The position numbers and the translations under genes are program-made. The notes under the pieces are model-generated. The model worked only from the letters and a program-made list of their open reading frames with translations. It ran no database searches and was not told the origin of the DNA. Shown piece by piece: positions 31,926 through 39,694 of a stretch of DNA of 64,000 nt (positions are counted from its first letter, which is position 1; each line of letters starts with the position of its first letter). The stretch is taken from contig CP002084.1 in assembly GCA_000143165.1 (NCBI GenBank), positions 124,001 to 188,000 on the forward strand, given 5' to 3'. The DNA is from Dehalogenimonas lykanthroporepellens BL-DC-9. Lineage in GTDB: Bacteria; Chloroflexota; Dehalococcoidia; Dehalococcoidales; Dehalococcoidaceae.

Positions 31926-32156
31926 ATGAATCACTCTCCCATTCTCCAGGAATTCATCCTTGATTGCGCCGAGCGCGCCGGCCGTAACTGGTTGGATCTC
32001 TATGACGAGATGTGCCATACCGCCGCGCGCAGACGATTCCGCGGTCTGGGTTACCGGGAACTCATGGACCTGGGCCTGCCGCTGGACCTGGCCGGGCTGG
32101 ATATCACCGCCGCCCTGGTGGATGAGGTTCTGGCCGCCCGAACTTCAGCCGGCTGA
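31926..32156 (+). CDS. Hypothetical small protein
   Basis: 76 residues, mostly helical, acidic at the C-terminus (LDLAGLDITAALVDEVLAAR). No family recognised. TATAAT at 31911-31916 would start transcription only a few bases before the ATG, so the message may be nearly leaderless. Codon use matches the core genes and the frame ends just before the palindromic array, which supports a real gene. Upstream 31655-31925 holds only a short AGCTGA-type repeat. Confidence 0.55.
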   Translation: MNHSPILQEFILDCAERAGRNWLDLYDEMCHTAARRRFRGLGYRELMDLGLPLDLAGLDITAALVDEVLAARTSAG

Positions 32157-32292
32157 CTCGGTCTGTTCCGTTCGGCATTACCTGCCCAGTTTTTTGGTAA
32201 CCCGTACATCTTTTGTAATTACCCGCTCTCCTTTGTCACCACCGCCCCTCTTTTGTCATTACCCGCTCTCATTGTCATTACCCTTCCTTCTA

Positions 32293-32385
32293 TGTCATTA
32301 CCCGCGAAAGCGGGTAATCCACGGCCTTACACATAATCTTAGTCTGACCTTATTCATGGATCCCCGGCTTTCGCCGAGGATGACG
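32293..32385. repeat. REPIN-like doublet, copy 1
   Basis: Left element 32293-32321 (head TGTCAT, arms TACCCGC/GCGGGTA, loop GAAA, tail ATCCA). Right element 32357-32385 is the inverted partner (TGGATCCCCGGCTTTCGCCG then AGGATGACG). Spacer 35 bp. Confidence 0.85.
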
Positions 32386-32441
32386 GGGGGAAATATGCCG
32401 AGGATGACAGAGAGAAAATTGTCATTACCCGCTCTTCCCTT

Positions 32442-32534
32442 TGTCATTACCCGCGAAAGCGGGTAATCCACGGTCAAATAAGCAACAGAAGTCTGACCTC
32501 ATTCATGGATCCCCGGCTTTCGCCGAGGATGACA
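32442..32534. repeat. REPIN-like doublet, copy 2
   Basis: Same two elements at 32442-32470 and 32506-32534 with a 35-bp spacer. Confidence 0.85.
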
Positions 32535-32718
32535 GGGAGAAAATATGCCGAGGATGACAGAGAGAGAATAAGTCGAGGATGACATTACTCTTCTGTCACT
32601 GCCCCTCTCATTGTCATTACGCTTCACTCTATTGTCATTACGCTTCACTCTATTGTCATTACCCGCTCTCCCCCTTGTCATTACGCTTCACTCTATTGTC
32701 ATTACCCGCTCTCCCCTT

Positions 32719-33074
32719 TGTCATTACCCGCGAAAGCGGGTAATCTATTGGCCGTGTCTGAATACTATGTCTATCTTATGGCCAGTAAGCCGAATGGAAC
32801 CCTTTATATAGGTGTCACCAACAATCTAATCCGTCGTGTGTACGAACATAAGAACGACCTGGCCGACGGGTTTACCAAAAAGTACGGCATTCATACTTTG
32901 GTCCATTTTGAACAATGCAACGATATTTTGGCGGCAATTACACGTGAAAAGCAGATGAAGAAGTGGAAACGTGTCTGGAAGATTGAATTGATAGAGCAGG
33001 CCAATCCAGAATGGCGTGACCTTTATCCTGAAATACTCGGTTGAATGGATCCCCGGCTTTCGCCGAGGATGACA
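32719..33074 (+). mobile_element. Candidate GIY-YIG mobile element bounded by inverted palindromic repeats
   Basis: Left palindrome 32719-32747 and inverted right palindrome 33046-33074 are the same pair that frames short spacers elsewhere in the window. Here the 298 bp between them hold only the GIY-YIG gene: start 6 bp after the left element, stop 1 bp before the right one. The layout resembles an autonomous element whose spacer-only relatives are non-autonomous copies. Mobility is inferred, not shown. Confidence 0.5.
32754..33044 (+). CDS. GIY-YIG domain nuclease
   Basis: 96 residues from GTG 32754 (MSEYYVYLMASKPNGTLYIG); the longer reading starts inside the palindrome and gives repeat-derived residues. 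YYVYLM and LYIGVTNNLIRRVYEHK form the GIY-YIG core of the single-domain UvrC-like family; the C-terminal half (FTKKYGIHTLVHFEQ, AITREKQMKKWKRVWKIELI) is typical of the stand-alone form. Such proteins are presumed DNA endonucleases of unknown role. No clear Shine-Dalgarno sequence; the upstream palindrome may end up in the mRNA leader. Confidence 0.85.
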   Translation: MSEYYVYLMASKPNGTLYIGVTNNLIRRVYEHKNDLADGFTKKYGIHTLVHFEQCNDILAAITREKQMKKWKRVWKIELIEQANPEWRDLYPEILG

Positions 33075-33131
33075 GGGAGAGAATATGCCGAGGATGACAG
33101 CCTCTTTTTTGTCATTACCCGCTCTTCCCTT

Positions 33132-33224
33132 TGTCATTACCCGCGAAAGCGGGTAATCCACGGTCAAACAAGCAATAACAGCCAAACCTCATTCATGGAT
33201 CCCCGGCTTCCGCCGAGGATGACA
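33132..33224. repeat. REPIN-like doublet, copy 4
   Basis: Elements 33132-33160 and 33196-33224, spacer 35 bp. One base in the right loop differs from the other copies (TTCC for TTTC). Confidence 0.85.
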
Positions 33225-33326
33225 GAGAGAAAATATGCCGAGGATGACAGAGAGAAAATATGCCGAGGATGACAACCTTTTCTCTGTCAATACCCGCCTC
33301 TCTTTTGTCACTGCCCGCCCCTCTTT

Positions 33327-33419
33327 TGTCATTACCCGCGAAAGCGGGTAATCCACGGTCAAACAAGCAATAACAGCCAAACCTCATTCATGGATCCCCG
33401 GCTTTCGCCGAGGATGACA
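33327..33419. repeat. REPIN-like doublet, copy 5
   Basis: Elements 33327-33355 and 33391-33419, spacer 35 bp, preceded by partial heads and followed by partial tails. Confidence 0.85.
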
Positions 33420-33515
33420 GAGAGAAAATATATCGAGGATGACATTACTCTTCTGTCACTGCCCCTCTCATTGTCATTACCCGCTCTCTACTTTGTCATT
33501 ACCCGCTCTCCCTTC

Positions 33516-33544
33516 TGTCATTACCCGCGAAAGCGGGTAATCCA
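33516..33544. repeat. Single palindrome with a decayed partner
   Basis: A complete left element. About 35 bp on, only CATGGAT remains of the right element (near 33583). Confidence 0.75.
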
Positions 33545-33632
33545 CCCTCATACCCACAATGAAACTCAGACCCCATTTTCATGGATTATCGCTGACTGAA
33601 AATCAATCCCCATTCCACCATGAAATCCCAAT

Positions 33633-33664
33633 AAAAAGAGCCGCCCATTGGGCGGCTCTTTCGT
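33633..33664 (-). terminator. Terminator of the pilin gene
   Basis: AAGAGCCGCCC/GGGCGGCTCTT, an 11-bp stem with a 3-nt loop; runs of A on the plus strand give a T tail for minus-strand transcription. Confidence 0.85.
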
Positions 33665-33680
33665 CTTAAAAGTTGTCCGG

Positions 33681-34016
33681 CTACGTTTCCAGTAGGGGGT
33701 TGTTGCCGGTAGCCGGCACTACTGCGCCGTCGGTGATGGTCCAGGTGAACTGGGGGTCGTTGACCAGGTGCGGTCTCAGGTGGTCAGTAACACTGGTAGG
33801 CAGGGTTCCCCCGTTCTCAAAAGCGTATACCGCCGCCGCCACCTGGAGATTGTGCTGTTCGGCCAGCGCCGCCTGGGTGTCGCCCTCGTTCATGAATTGC
33901 AGTACATTGGGCATGGCTACCGCCGAAATGGTGCCTAGAATGGCTACTACCACCAGCAGTTCGATGAGGGTGAAGCCCCGCTGGCCGGACTTGAAGCGTT
34001 TAAAAAATCGGTCCAA
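33681..34016 (-). CDS. Type IV pilin/pseudopilin-like protein
   Basis: 111 residues from TTG 34016, with GAGAGG 8 bp upstream. The short basic leader MDRFFKRFKSGQRG is followed by FTLIELLVVVAILGTISAVA, the class III signal and N-terminal helix of pilins, cut after Gly. The C-terminal part (Gln-rich helix, then VTDHLRPHLVNDPQFTWTIT) is small, as in minor pilins or GspG-like pseudopilins. No assembly genes are near. Paralogous to the plus-strand pilin at 40378. Confidence 0.88.
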   Translation of the reverse strand: MDRFFKRFKSGQRGFTLIELLVVVAILGTISAVAMPNVLQFMNEGDTQAALAEQHNLQVAAAVYAFENGGTLPTSVTDHLRPHLVNDPQFTWTITDGAVVPATGNNPLLET

Positions 34017-34050
34017 GAATCTAACCTCTCAAGATTGATTACTGTATGTA

Positions 34051-34079
34051 ATTATACCTGAAAAAGGCCTTATCGACAA
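34051..34079 (-). promoter_or_regulatory. Promoter of the minus-strand pilin
   Basis: TTGTCG, 17 bp, TATAAT on the minus strand, 35 bp before the TTG start. Confidence 0.65.
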
Positions 34080-34116
34080 AGCGTTCAACGGGTTGATGAA
34101 AGAGGAAAGCCGGCCT

Positions 34117-34341
34117 TTACAGTCCCAGCCACTCTTCAATAACCGGCAAGTTGTCACCATGGCGGACATTAACTAAAATTCAGCCCGCCAGCACTTCCCT
34201 AAGCTCGGCCTGGCAGGCGTAAAGTGTTTTACCGAAGGCCATTACGCCGGTGCATTCCATAATACGCCCGGTATAGGTGCCGTCTTCCAATAGCTGGTAA
34301 ACTGCGTGACTCATGGCGTGTTCGATGTATAGTGTCAACAT
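34117..34341 (-). pseudogene. HicB-like antitoxin interrupted by TGA
   Basis: The frame from ATG 34341 reads MLTLYIEHAMSHAVYQLLED then GTYTGRIMECTGVMAFGKTL and AELREVLAG, stops at TGA (34180-34182, codon 54), and continues ILVNVRHGDNLPVIEEWLGL to TAA. The whole is the full-length pattern of the HicB-family proteins that normally read LEDWILVRxRxGxxLPVI, so TGA replaces a Trp codon TGG. No HicA partner is adjacent. Probably inactive. Confidence 0.75.
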
Positions 34342-34710
34342 AATGCTTTTACCCGGATATGAATCTGATTTCCGGTATAAATCCGCTAACGCGAAATATC
34401 AAACGCTGTATAGTAAGGGCATGCCTCGTCCGCCCTCGCTGCCGAAAGCTGAATGCTGAAGGCTGAAGACTCACAGCCATAAATACCCCGTCATTGCGAG
34501 CCGCCGGCGAAGCAATCTCGGTGCCCCGTTTCGGTCATTGGATATTTGAAAATTGATATTATTTAGCATTTAGAAATCAGGGATTAGAATTTCCCGGAGG
34601 GCGATGCCTCGCCCGCCCGGTTGCTGACAGCTCTGTTCTGACAGCCGCTACTGCCTACTGAAAACTGACCACTGACCACTGTCTACTCGTTTCTGACTAC
34701 TCAGTCCCCT
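34342..34710. repeat. Mosaic repeat block
   Basis: No gene. Holds the modules GGGCGATGCCTCGCCCGCCC, GAGCCGCCGGCGAAGCAATC, AGCTGA-type runs and an ACTGACCACTGACCACTG run. Confidence 0.6.
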
Positions 34711-35136
34711 TCAACTCATCCATTCCACCTCCAGCCCATACCGTTCACTGATGCGCCCAAACTCCGGATCCCCCGTCACCAGCACTGCGTTGCTGTCCAG
34801 CGCCAGTGCGGCGGCAAAGCAGTCGGCATAAGCCACCGGACAACCCGCCTTCAGATGAGCCGCTCCCAGTACGGCAGTGCGGTCGGCATCAACTATCGTA
34901 ATCGGCAGTTCATCTATTCTGGCCAGTATTTTCTGGGATTTGGCCAGACCTCTTTCCCGTTCCACAATGTAGACCACCTCTCCCAGGTTGATGACGCTCA
35001 TGAACAGCCGATACCTCTTTTCTTCGGCCCGGGTTAACAGTTCGACAACCCGCTCCGTGCCGGGTTCGCCTTCCAGATAAGCCAGCAAAGCAAAGCTGTC
35101 CAGAACATATTCTTTCGGTTCAGGGTTACCGGTCAC
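34711..35136 (-). CDS. vapC: VapC-type PIN-domain ribonuclease toxin
   Basis: 141 residues. PIN signature YVLDSFALLAYLEGE at the start, central MSVINLGEVVYIVERERG and C-terminal VAYADCFAAALALDSNAVLVTGD carry the acidic residues that bind Mg. It cleaves RNA when not bound by the AbrB-like antitoxin, whose gene overlaps its start by 11 bp. Confidence 0.92.
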   Translation of the reverse strand: MTGNPEPKEYVLDSFALLAYLEGEPGTERVVELLTRAEEKRYRLFMSVINLGEVVYIVERERGLAKSQKILARIDELPITIVDADRTAVLGAAHLKAGCPVAYADCFAAALALDSNAVLVTGDPEFGRISERYGLEVEWMS

Positions 35137-35362
35137 AGCCGGCTTCTTCCCGGCGGGATTGGGTCAACGCCCTGGTCAACGGAGTCTTGCCTTTAAGCAT
35201 CCCTCTGGCCTTGGTTATCGGGTTGACGTCTGCCGGTATAAGGGCAATTACCCCGCCGTAGTCTATGACGTGCATTCGGTCGCCTTTTTCCAGATGATAC
35301 CGTTGCCGTAATTCCCGGGGAATGACTATCCAGCCTTTTTCTGAAAGTATTGCCGTATTCAT
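35126..35362 (-). CDS. vapB: AbrB/SpoVT-type antitoxin
   Basis: 78 residues. The swapped-hairpin DNA-binding domain is visible as LSEKGWIVIPRELRQRYHLE then GDRMHVIDYGGVIALIP; the C-terminal 30 residues (AAR-rich, charged) would wrap around the PIN toxin. First gene of the pair and probable autorepressor. Confidence 0.9.
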   Translation of the reverse strand: MNTAILSEKGWIVIPRELRQRYHLEKGDRMHVIDYGGVIALIPADVNPITKARGMLKGKTPLTRALTQSRREEAGCDR

Positions 35363-35498
35363 AAAACCACCTTGCCGTATAACAAAATCAACATTAGTAT
35401 ATACTAAACAAGAAAATATAGCTACAATATCGGCGAATCTGAATTCGCCCGCCCGGTACCCTCGTGCTGATAGCTGAAAGCTGACAGCTATAATTCTT

Positions 35499-35607
35499 CG
35501 TCCTTGCGCGCCGCCGGCGAAGCAATCCCGATACTAAAGGCGGTCAATCGTCATGATACGGGTCAATACCGAGACTGCTTCGCGCCTGCCGGTCGCTCGC
35601 AGTGACG
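35499..35607. repeat. Second-family inverted doublet
   Basis: CGTCCTTGCGCGCC...GAAGCAATC (35499-35530) faces GAGACTGCTTCGCGCC...TCGCAGTGACG (35569-35607). The two are related in inverse orientation, spacer about 38 bp. Other copies are at 54571-54677, 54949-55055 and 55243-55351. Confidence 0.65.
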
Positions 35608-35891
35608 TGAAACGGCGTTATTGCGAAGGCGCGTCAGCGCCTGTGGCAATCTCGGTGCCCCCAAAGCTGAAAGCTGACTGTTGAAGGCTGACAGCTCGTC
35701 CCCCGTTTCGGTCATTTGATATTGGAATTTTAGTTCCCCACGTCACTTCGTTCCTCGGGACAGCTTTGCCGGTTTGTTATTTGATGCTTGTGTTTTGGAA
35801 TTTGCTGACAGCTGACTGCTGAAGGCTGACAGCCATAAACACCCCCGTCATGCAAGGTGACGCCGAAGCAATCCCGGGACCGCTGTCCAGC

Positions 35892-35996
35892 CGTCATTAC
35901 GAGGAGCGTAGCGACGTGGTAATCTCGGTGCCCCGTTTTGGATATTGGTCATTTGAATTTTGATAGTTCCCCACGTCACTTCGTTCCTCGGGACAG
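35892..35996. repeat. Third-family inverted doublet
   Basis: CGTCATTACGAGGAGCGTAG... (35892-35927) faces GTTCCCCACGTCACTTCGTT... (35966-35996), its approximate inverse. Further copies are at 45519-45623, 54686-54782 and 55064-55160. Confidence 0.65.
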
Positions 35997-36130
35997 CTTT
36001 GCCGGTTTGTTATTTGATGCTTGTGGTTTGGAATTTGCTGACAGCTGAAAGCTGAAGGCTGATAACTCCCTCACTTGCCCTCACCCTCCGCCAGCTGGTA
36101 TGATTATAGGTAATACCGAGGTGATAACCT

Positions 36131-36373
36131 ATGGAAACTGCCAAAGTCGCTGTCAGCATTAACAAAAGCACCCTCAATCGTCTGGATAACCTGGTCAAAA
36201 GCCATGTCTTCCCCTCCCGTTCCCGGGCCGTCCAGGAAGCCATTGAGGAAAAACTGAACCGCATGGAACGCACCCGCCTCGCCCGGGAATGCGCCAAGGT
36301 GGATATTGTCGCCGAACAGGCTCTGGCTGACGAAGGCATATCGCATGAGCTGACCGAATGGCCCGAATACTAA
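36131..36373 (+). CDS. Ribbon-helix-helix antitoxin
   Basis: 80 residues. [20 protein letters not shown] then [16 protein letters not shown] is a ribbon-helix-helix DNA-binding domain; the C-terminal acidic tail would bind the toxin. The next gene overlaps by 16 bp and encodes a MazF-type toxin, making this its MazE-like partner. GAGGTGATA lies upstream of the ATG. Confidence 0.88.
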   Translation: METAKVAVSINKSTLNRLDNLVKSHVFPSRSRAVQEAIEEKLNRMERTRLARECAKVDIVAEQALADEGISHELTEWPEY

Positions 36374-36696
36374 GGGGCGAAATCCGCCGGGCAGACCTGA
36401 ACCCGGTTCGCGGTCATGAGCATGGTGGACTGCGCCCGGTGGTTATCATCAGTCATGATGTTTTCAACCAACGGTCAGGAACGGTTATCGCCATGGCGGT
36501 AACCTCTCAGCCCCAGCGCGCCGGCTTCCCGCTGACCCTGGAAATCGAAGGCGGCAGTCTGCCGAAGCAATCCTGGGTCAAGATAAGCCAGGTCAGAACC
36601 CTTTCGGTCGACCGGATAGGTGAGGTGCTGGACCGGCTGTCCCCGGAGCAGATGGACCAGCTGATCTCCGGTCTGAACGAAATAGTCGGGGATTGA
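36358..36696 (+). CDS. MazF/PemK-type endoribonuclease toxin
   Basis: 112 residues. [20 protein letters not shown] then [12 protein letters not shown] and [27 protein letters not shown] are the standard MazF blocks, with the conserved GHEHGG/RPVVI core. It cuts mRNA at short motifs. Overlaps its antitoxin gene. Confidence 0.92.
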   Translation: MARILRGEIRRADLNPVRGHEHGGLRPVVIISHDVFNQRSGTVIAMAVTSQPQRAGFPLTLEIEGGSLPKQSWVKISQVRTLSVDRIGEVLDRLSPEQMDQLISGLNEIVGD

Positions 36697-37124
36697 CCAA
36701 ACAAACAGCCCCCTTCGTGGGGAGCCTGTCGAATCAAGAACGGCAATACCGGTACCCTCTACTGACTACCGATTTCTGAGAACTGACTACTCGTTTCCTG
36801 ACCGCTGATGGCTACTAGCTCGTTTCTCGTTTTGATCATTTAATATTGGGCCTTTGAATTTGTTTGTTATTTGGTGCTTGTGATTTGGAATTTGCTGAAT
36901 GCCGACGGCTGACAGCTCGTCCCCCGTTTCGGTCATTTGATATTGGAACTTTAGTTCCCCACGTCACTTCGTTCCTCGGGACGGCTTTGCCGGTTTGTTA
37001 TTTGATGCTTGTGGTTTGGAATTTGCTGACAGCTGAAAGCTGAAAGCTCGTCCCCTCTGTATTGAAAAAGCCGATACTATGGATTACACTTATCGTATAG
37101 TTCGCTCCCGAATTGGATACCGGC
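36697..37124. repeat. Mosaic repeat block and hicB promoter
   Basis: Modules as in other blocks (GTTCCCCACGTCACTTCGTT near 36952; AGCTGA runs). The end holds TTGAAA (37062), 17 bp, TACACT (37085), a promoter for hicBA. Confidence 0.6.
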
Positions 37125-37328
37125 ATGAAAGAATATACGGTTGTTATTGAAAAAGACGAAGACGGCTACTTCGTAGGTAGCGTCCCCAGCCTTCATGGGT
37201 GTCATACCCAGGCCAAAACGCTTGACCAACTGATGATCCGCATGAAGGAAGCGGTATTACTGTGTCTGGAAACCGAAAATGATACCGAAGACCTCCGGTT
37301 CGTCGGTATTCAAAAAATCGCGGTATGA
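37125..37328 (+). CDS. hicB: HicB-type antitoxin
   Basis: 67 residues from ATG 37125 (a TTG 12 bp upstream is less likely). EYTVVIEKDEDGYFVGSVPS then LHGCHTQAKTLDQLMIRMKE is the partial RNase-H-like fold of HicB. It lacks a separate DNA-binding domain, so repression would depend on the toxin complex or another factor. Overlaps hicA as ATGA. Confidence 0.92.
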   Translation: MKEYTVVIEKDEDGYFVGSVPSLHGCHTQAKTLDQLMIRMKEAVLLCLETENDTEDLRFVGIQKIAV

Positions 37329-37552
37329 CAAAACTGCCGGCGGTCACCGGCCGCCAGTTACTCGACGCACTCCAGAAAGCCGGCTTCCAGGTCAGGCGAC
37401 AAAAAGGAAGTCATGTTTATATAGAACATGAAGACGGCAGGTCTACCGTCGTTCCTGTTCATCAGGGTGAAACCATCGGCCGGGGACTGCTTCGTAAAAT
37501 TATGCGCGACGGTGAAATTTCCCGTGACACACTGCTGACTTTATTGAAATAA
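37325..37552 (+). CDS. hicA: HicA-type mRNA interferase toxin
   Basis: 75 residues. VTGRQLLDALQKAGFQVRRQ, the catalytic GSH motif, VVPVHQGETIGRGLLRKIMR. Complete and typical. Independent of the other two HicA proteins here (about 18.4 and 50.8 kb), which are clearly diverged. Confidence 0.92.
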   Translation: MTKLPAVTGRQLLDALQKAGFQVRRQKGSHVYIEHEDGRSTVVPVHQGETIGRGLLRKIMRDGEISRDTLLTLLK

Positions 37553-38034
37553 AGGTGGTAAGCCCAAACCCAGCCCGTTCGTGGTGAGCTGGTCGAATCA
37601 GGAACGGCAATCACCTATCTCGTTATTGCGAAGGCGCGTCAGCGCCTGTGGCAATCTCGGTGCCCCCAAAGCTGAAAGCTGACTGTTGAAGGCTGACAGC
37701 TCGTCCCCTGTTTCGGTCATTTAATATTGTAATTTTAGTTCCCCACGTCACTTCGTTCCTCGGGACGGCTTTGCCGGTTTGTTATTTGGTGCTTGGGATT
37801 TGGGATTTCCCGCCGAAGGCGGGCCTGTCATCCTCGGCTTATTCTCTGTCCGTCATCCTCGGTATATTCTCTCTCTCTGTCATCCTCGGCTTATTTACTC
37901 TCTGTCATCCCCGGCGAAAGCCGGGGATCCATGAATGAGGTCAGACTATCGTTGTCATCTTCGGTTCCCTCTGTGTCATCCTACGCGAAAGCGTGGGATC
38001 CACGTGTCAGGGGTTTTATGGATTACCCGCTTTC
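37553..38034. repeat. Mosaic and palindromic repeats left of the IS1182-type element
   Basis: No gene. A GGCGCGTCAGCGCC hairpin (37620-37660), the GTTCCCCACGTCACTTC half (37738), partial tails reading GTCATCCTCGG, a complete palindrome 37903-37931 and a doublet whose right element (38019) is broken by the insertion. Confidence 0.75.
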
Positions 38035-39694
38035 GAGGCTGTGTCACAATTACTTTTGTTAGCCGAAAAAAATAGTTGAAACGTATCGGAGATAGGGCAA
38101 TAATTAGCTGGTAATACGAACGTTTCGAGGGCAAAGATGGCTTACAGAGAAGGCGACCGCCGACAGATGGCGATGCTACCACCGGTTATTGAAGACTATG
38201 TTGGGCCCAAGGATCCGGTCAGAGCTTATGATGCCATAGTGGAAGCTATGGACTGCGATCAAATGGGATTGACCATCGACCGTTCCCTGGTCGGCAATCC
38301 GGCTTATGACCCCAAATCCATGCTTAAACTGCTGGTTTATGGCTATTCCTATGGCTGGCATAGCTCCCGAAAGCTGGAGAGAGCCTGTCATCATAACCTA
38401 TCATTCATCTGGCTTATGGGAGGACTCAAACCCGACCATAAGACCATAGCCAATTTCAGGCGGGGTAACCAGCAGGTATTGAGGAAAGTTCTTGAACAGA
38501 CTGCTCGCATTTGTCTCAAGATGAATCTGATAGAAGGCAACTGTCTCTTCACCGATAGCACCAAGATGAAAGGAGCGGCGGCCACCAGCCGGACATTGAC
38601 CAGGAAGGCATGGGAACAGAAGCTGGCCGAAACGGACAAAGCTATCGAAGAACTGCTTGCCAGGTGTGAGCAGATAGACCGGAATGAATCCGGCAATCTG
38701 GTAGAAATGAAAGAAGAACTGGAAGACCGTCAAAAACTACAAAGCAAGATCAAGGGGCTGGTAAAGCAGTTAGACAAAGAGAAGTTATCCCGGATAAACA
38801 GCACCGACCCGGAGTGTCTAAACGTCAAAGGGCGTCAGGGTACTTATGCCGGTTATAGTGCGCATATAACCGTAGATGAGCAACACGGACTTATAGTTAA
38901 TGCCGATGTAGTAGCCGAGGCCAATGACAGCAATCAATTCTCGCAACAAATCGAACAGGCGATGATAACACTGGGTAAGCCCTGCCGAACAGCGGTGGCC
39001 GACGCTGGATATTCGAATATGGACAATCTGAAACGGACAACTGAAAAACAAATTGACGTTATCGTACCGACGCAAAGGCAAGCCCTTCACAGCCCTCAGG
39101 ACTCACCCTTTGACAAGAGCAAGTTTCGCTATGATGAACAAGCTGACTGTTATGAATGTCCTGAAGGTAAGAAGCTGAAATATTCCCACTATTCAAGACA
39201 GAAGAGTAATTACCTGTACCGGATGGAGAAGCCGGCATTATGCCTGAAGTGCCGATACTGGGGAACATGCACCATTTCCAAGCGCGGCAGAACTGTCATC
39301 CGGTTAAAGGAAGAGAAACTGAGAGAAGCATTGGAAGCGCGGTATGCATCAGCAGAGGGTCAGGAAATCTACCAGAAACGTAAAGCCCGGGTAGAATCAC
39401 CCTTCGGACATATCAAGCGAAATCTCAATTGCGGGAATTTCCTCCTTAAAGGACTGGCTGGAGTGAAGGCCGAATGGGGATTATTGGCTGGTAGCTTCAA
39501 CATAGCCCGGATGATTACGCTAAGTGGCGGGGTGCCTGGCCTGCTCCGGCGCCTGGAACAGGCAGAAACAGGATAGAATAAAGAGGGGTATTTGCCCTTT
39601 TTCTTGTTTTCCCCATTCTTGTTTACCTTAAATCAGTGCACCTAAATAAATCCCGCTATTCAGACACTTTCACCAGCTTTTGTGACACAGCCTC
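38035..39694 (+). mobile_element. IS1182-family insertion sequence
   Basis: About 1660 bp. Terminal inverted repeats GAGGCTGTGTCACAA at both ends (38035 and, inverted, 39680-39694). TTTC is duplicated on both sides (38031-38034 and 39695-39698). The target is the loop of a 29-bp palindromic repeat, whose halves can be rejoined across the element. Confidence 0.9.
38137..39576 (+). CDS. IS1182-family DDE transposase
   Basis: 479 residues. N-terminal DUF772 part (PVRAYDAIVEAMD, DPKSMLKLLVYGYSYG, HKTIANFRRGN), TDSTKMKGAA with the first catalytic Asp, a coiled coil insert (about 165-225), VADAGYSN with the second Asp and the C-terminal ESPFGHIKRNLN with the Glu. A cysteine set (YECPEGKKLKY and CLKCRYWGTC) lies between. 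Intact, so the element may be active. Confidence 0.93.
   Translation: MAYREGDRRQMAMLPPVIEDYVGPKDPVRAYDAIVEAMDCDQMGLTIDRSLVGNPAYDPKSMLKLLVYGYSYGWHSSRKLERACHHNLSFIWLMGGLKPDHKTIANFRRGNQQVLRKVLEQTARICLKMNLIEGNCLFTDSTKMKGAAATSRTLTRKAWEQKLAETDKAIEELLARCEQIDRNESGNLVEMKEELEDRQKLQSKIKGLVKQLDKEKLSRINSTDPECLNVKGRQGTYAGYSAHITVDEQHGLIVNADVVAEANDSNQFSQQIEQAMITLGKPCRTAVADAGYSNMDNLKRTTEKQIDVIVPTQRQALHSPQDSPFDKSKFRYDEQADCYECPEGKKLKYSHYSRQKSNYLYRMEKPALCLKCRYWGTCTISKRGRTVIRLKEEKLREALEARYASAEGQEIYQKRKARVESPFGHIKRNLNCGNFLLKGLAGVKAEWGLLAGSFNIARMITLSGGVPGLLRRLEQAETG

Larger units (their letters stand above)
32157..32718. repeat. Palindromic-repeat array left of the GIY-YIG gene
   Basis: No gene. Contains two complete inverted doublets (32293-32385 and 32442-32534) and runs of partial repeat heads with about a 20-bp period, each starting TGTCATTACCCGCTCT or similar. 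Confidence 0.85.
35363..36130. repeat. Mosaic repeat block with two doublets
   Basis: No gene in about 770 bp. Includes a GCAATC/GACTGC doublet (35499-35607), a GTTATTGCGAAGGCGCGTCA hairpin (35618-35656), a GTCCCGAGGAACGAAG palindrome half (35733-35764), a CGTCATTACGAGGAGCG doublet (35892-35996) and several AGCTGAAAGCTGA runs. The last 50 bp are the mazE leader. Confidence 0.75.

Noticed and set aside
32499-33390. Open frames with peptides such as CHPRRKPGIHE or VITRSP
   Set aside because: They are translations of the palindromic repeats; the same peptide appears in each copy, with no ribosome sites.
32157-33600. CRISPR array
   Set aside because: Repeats are regularly spaced, but the units are palindromes in alternating orientation, the 35-bp spacers are nearly the same in every copy, and no cas genes are near.
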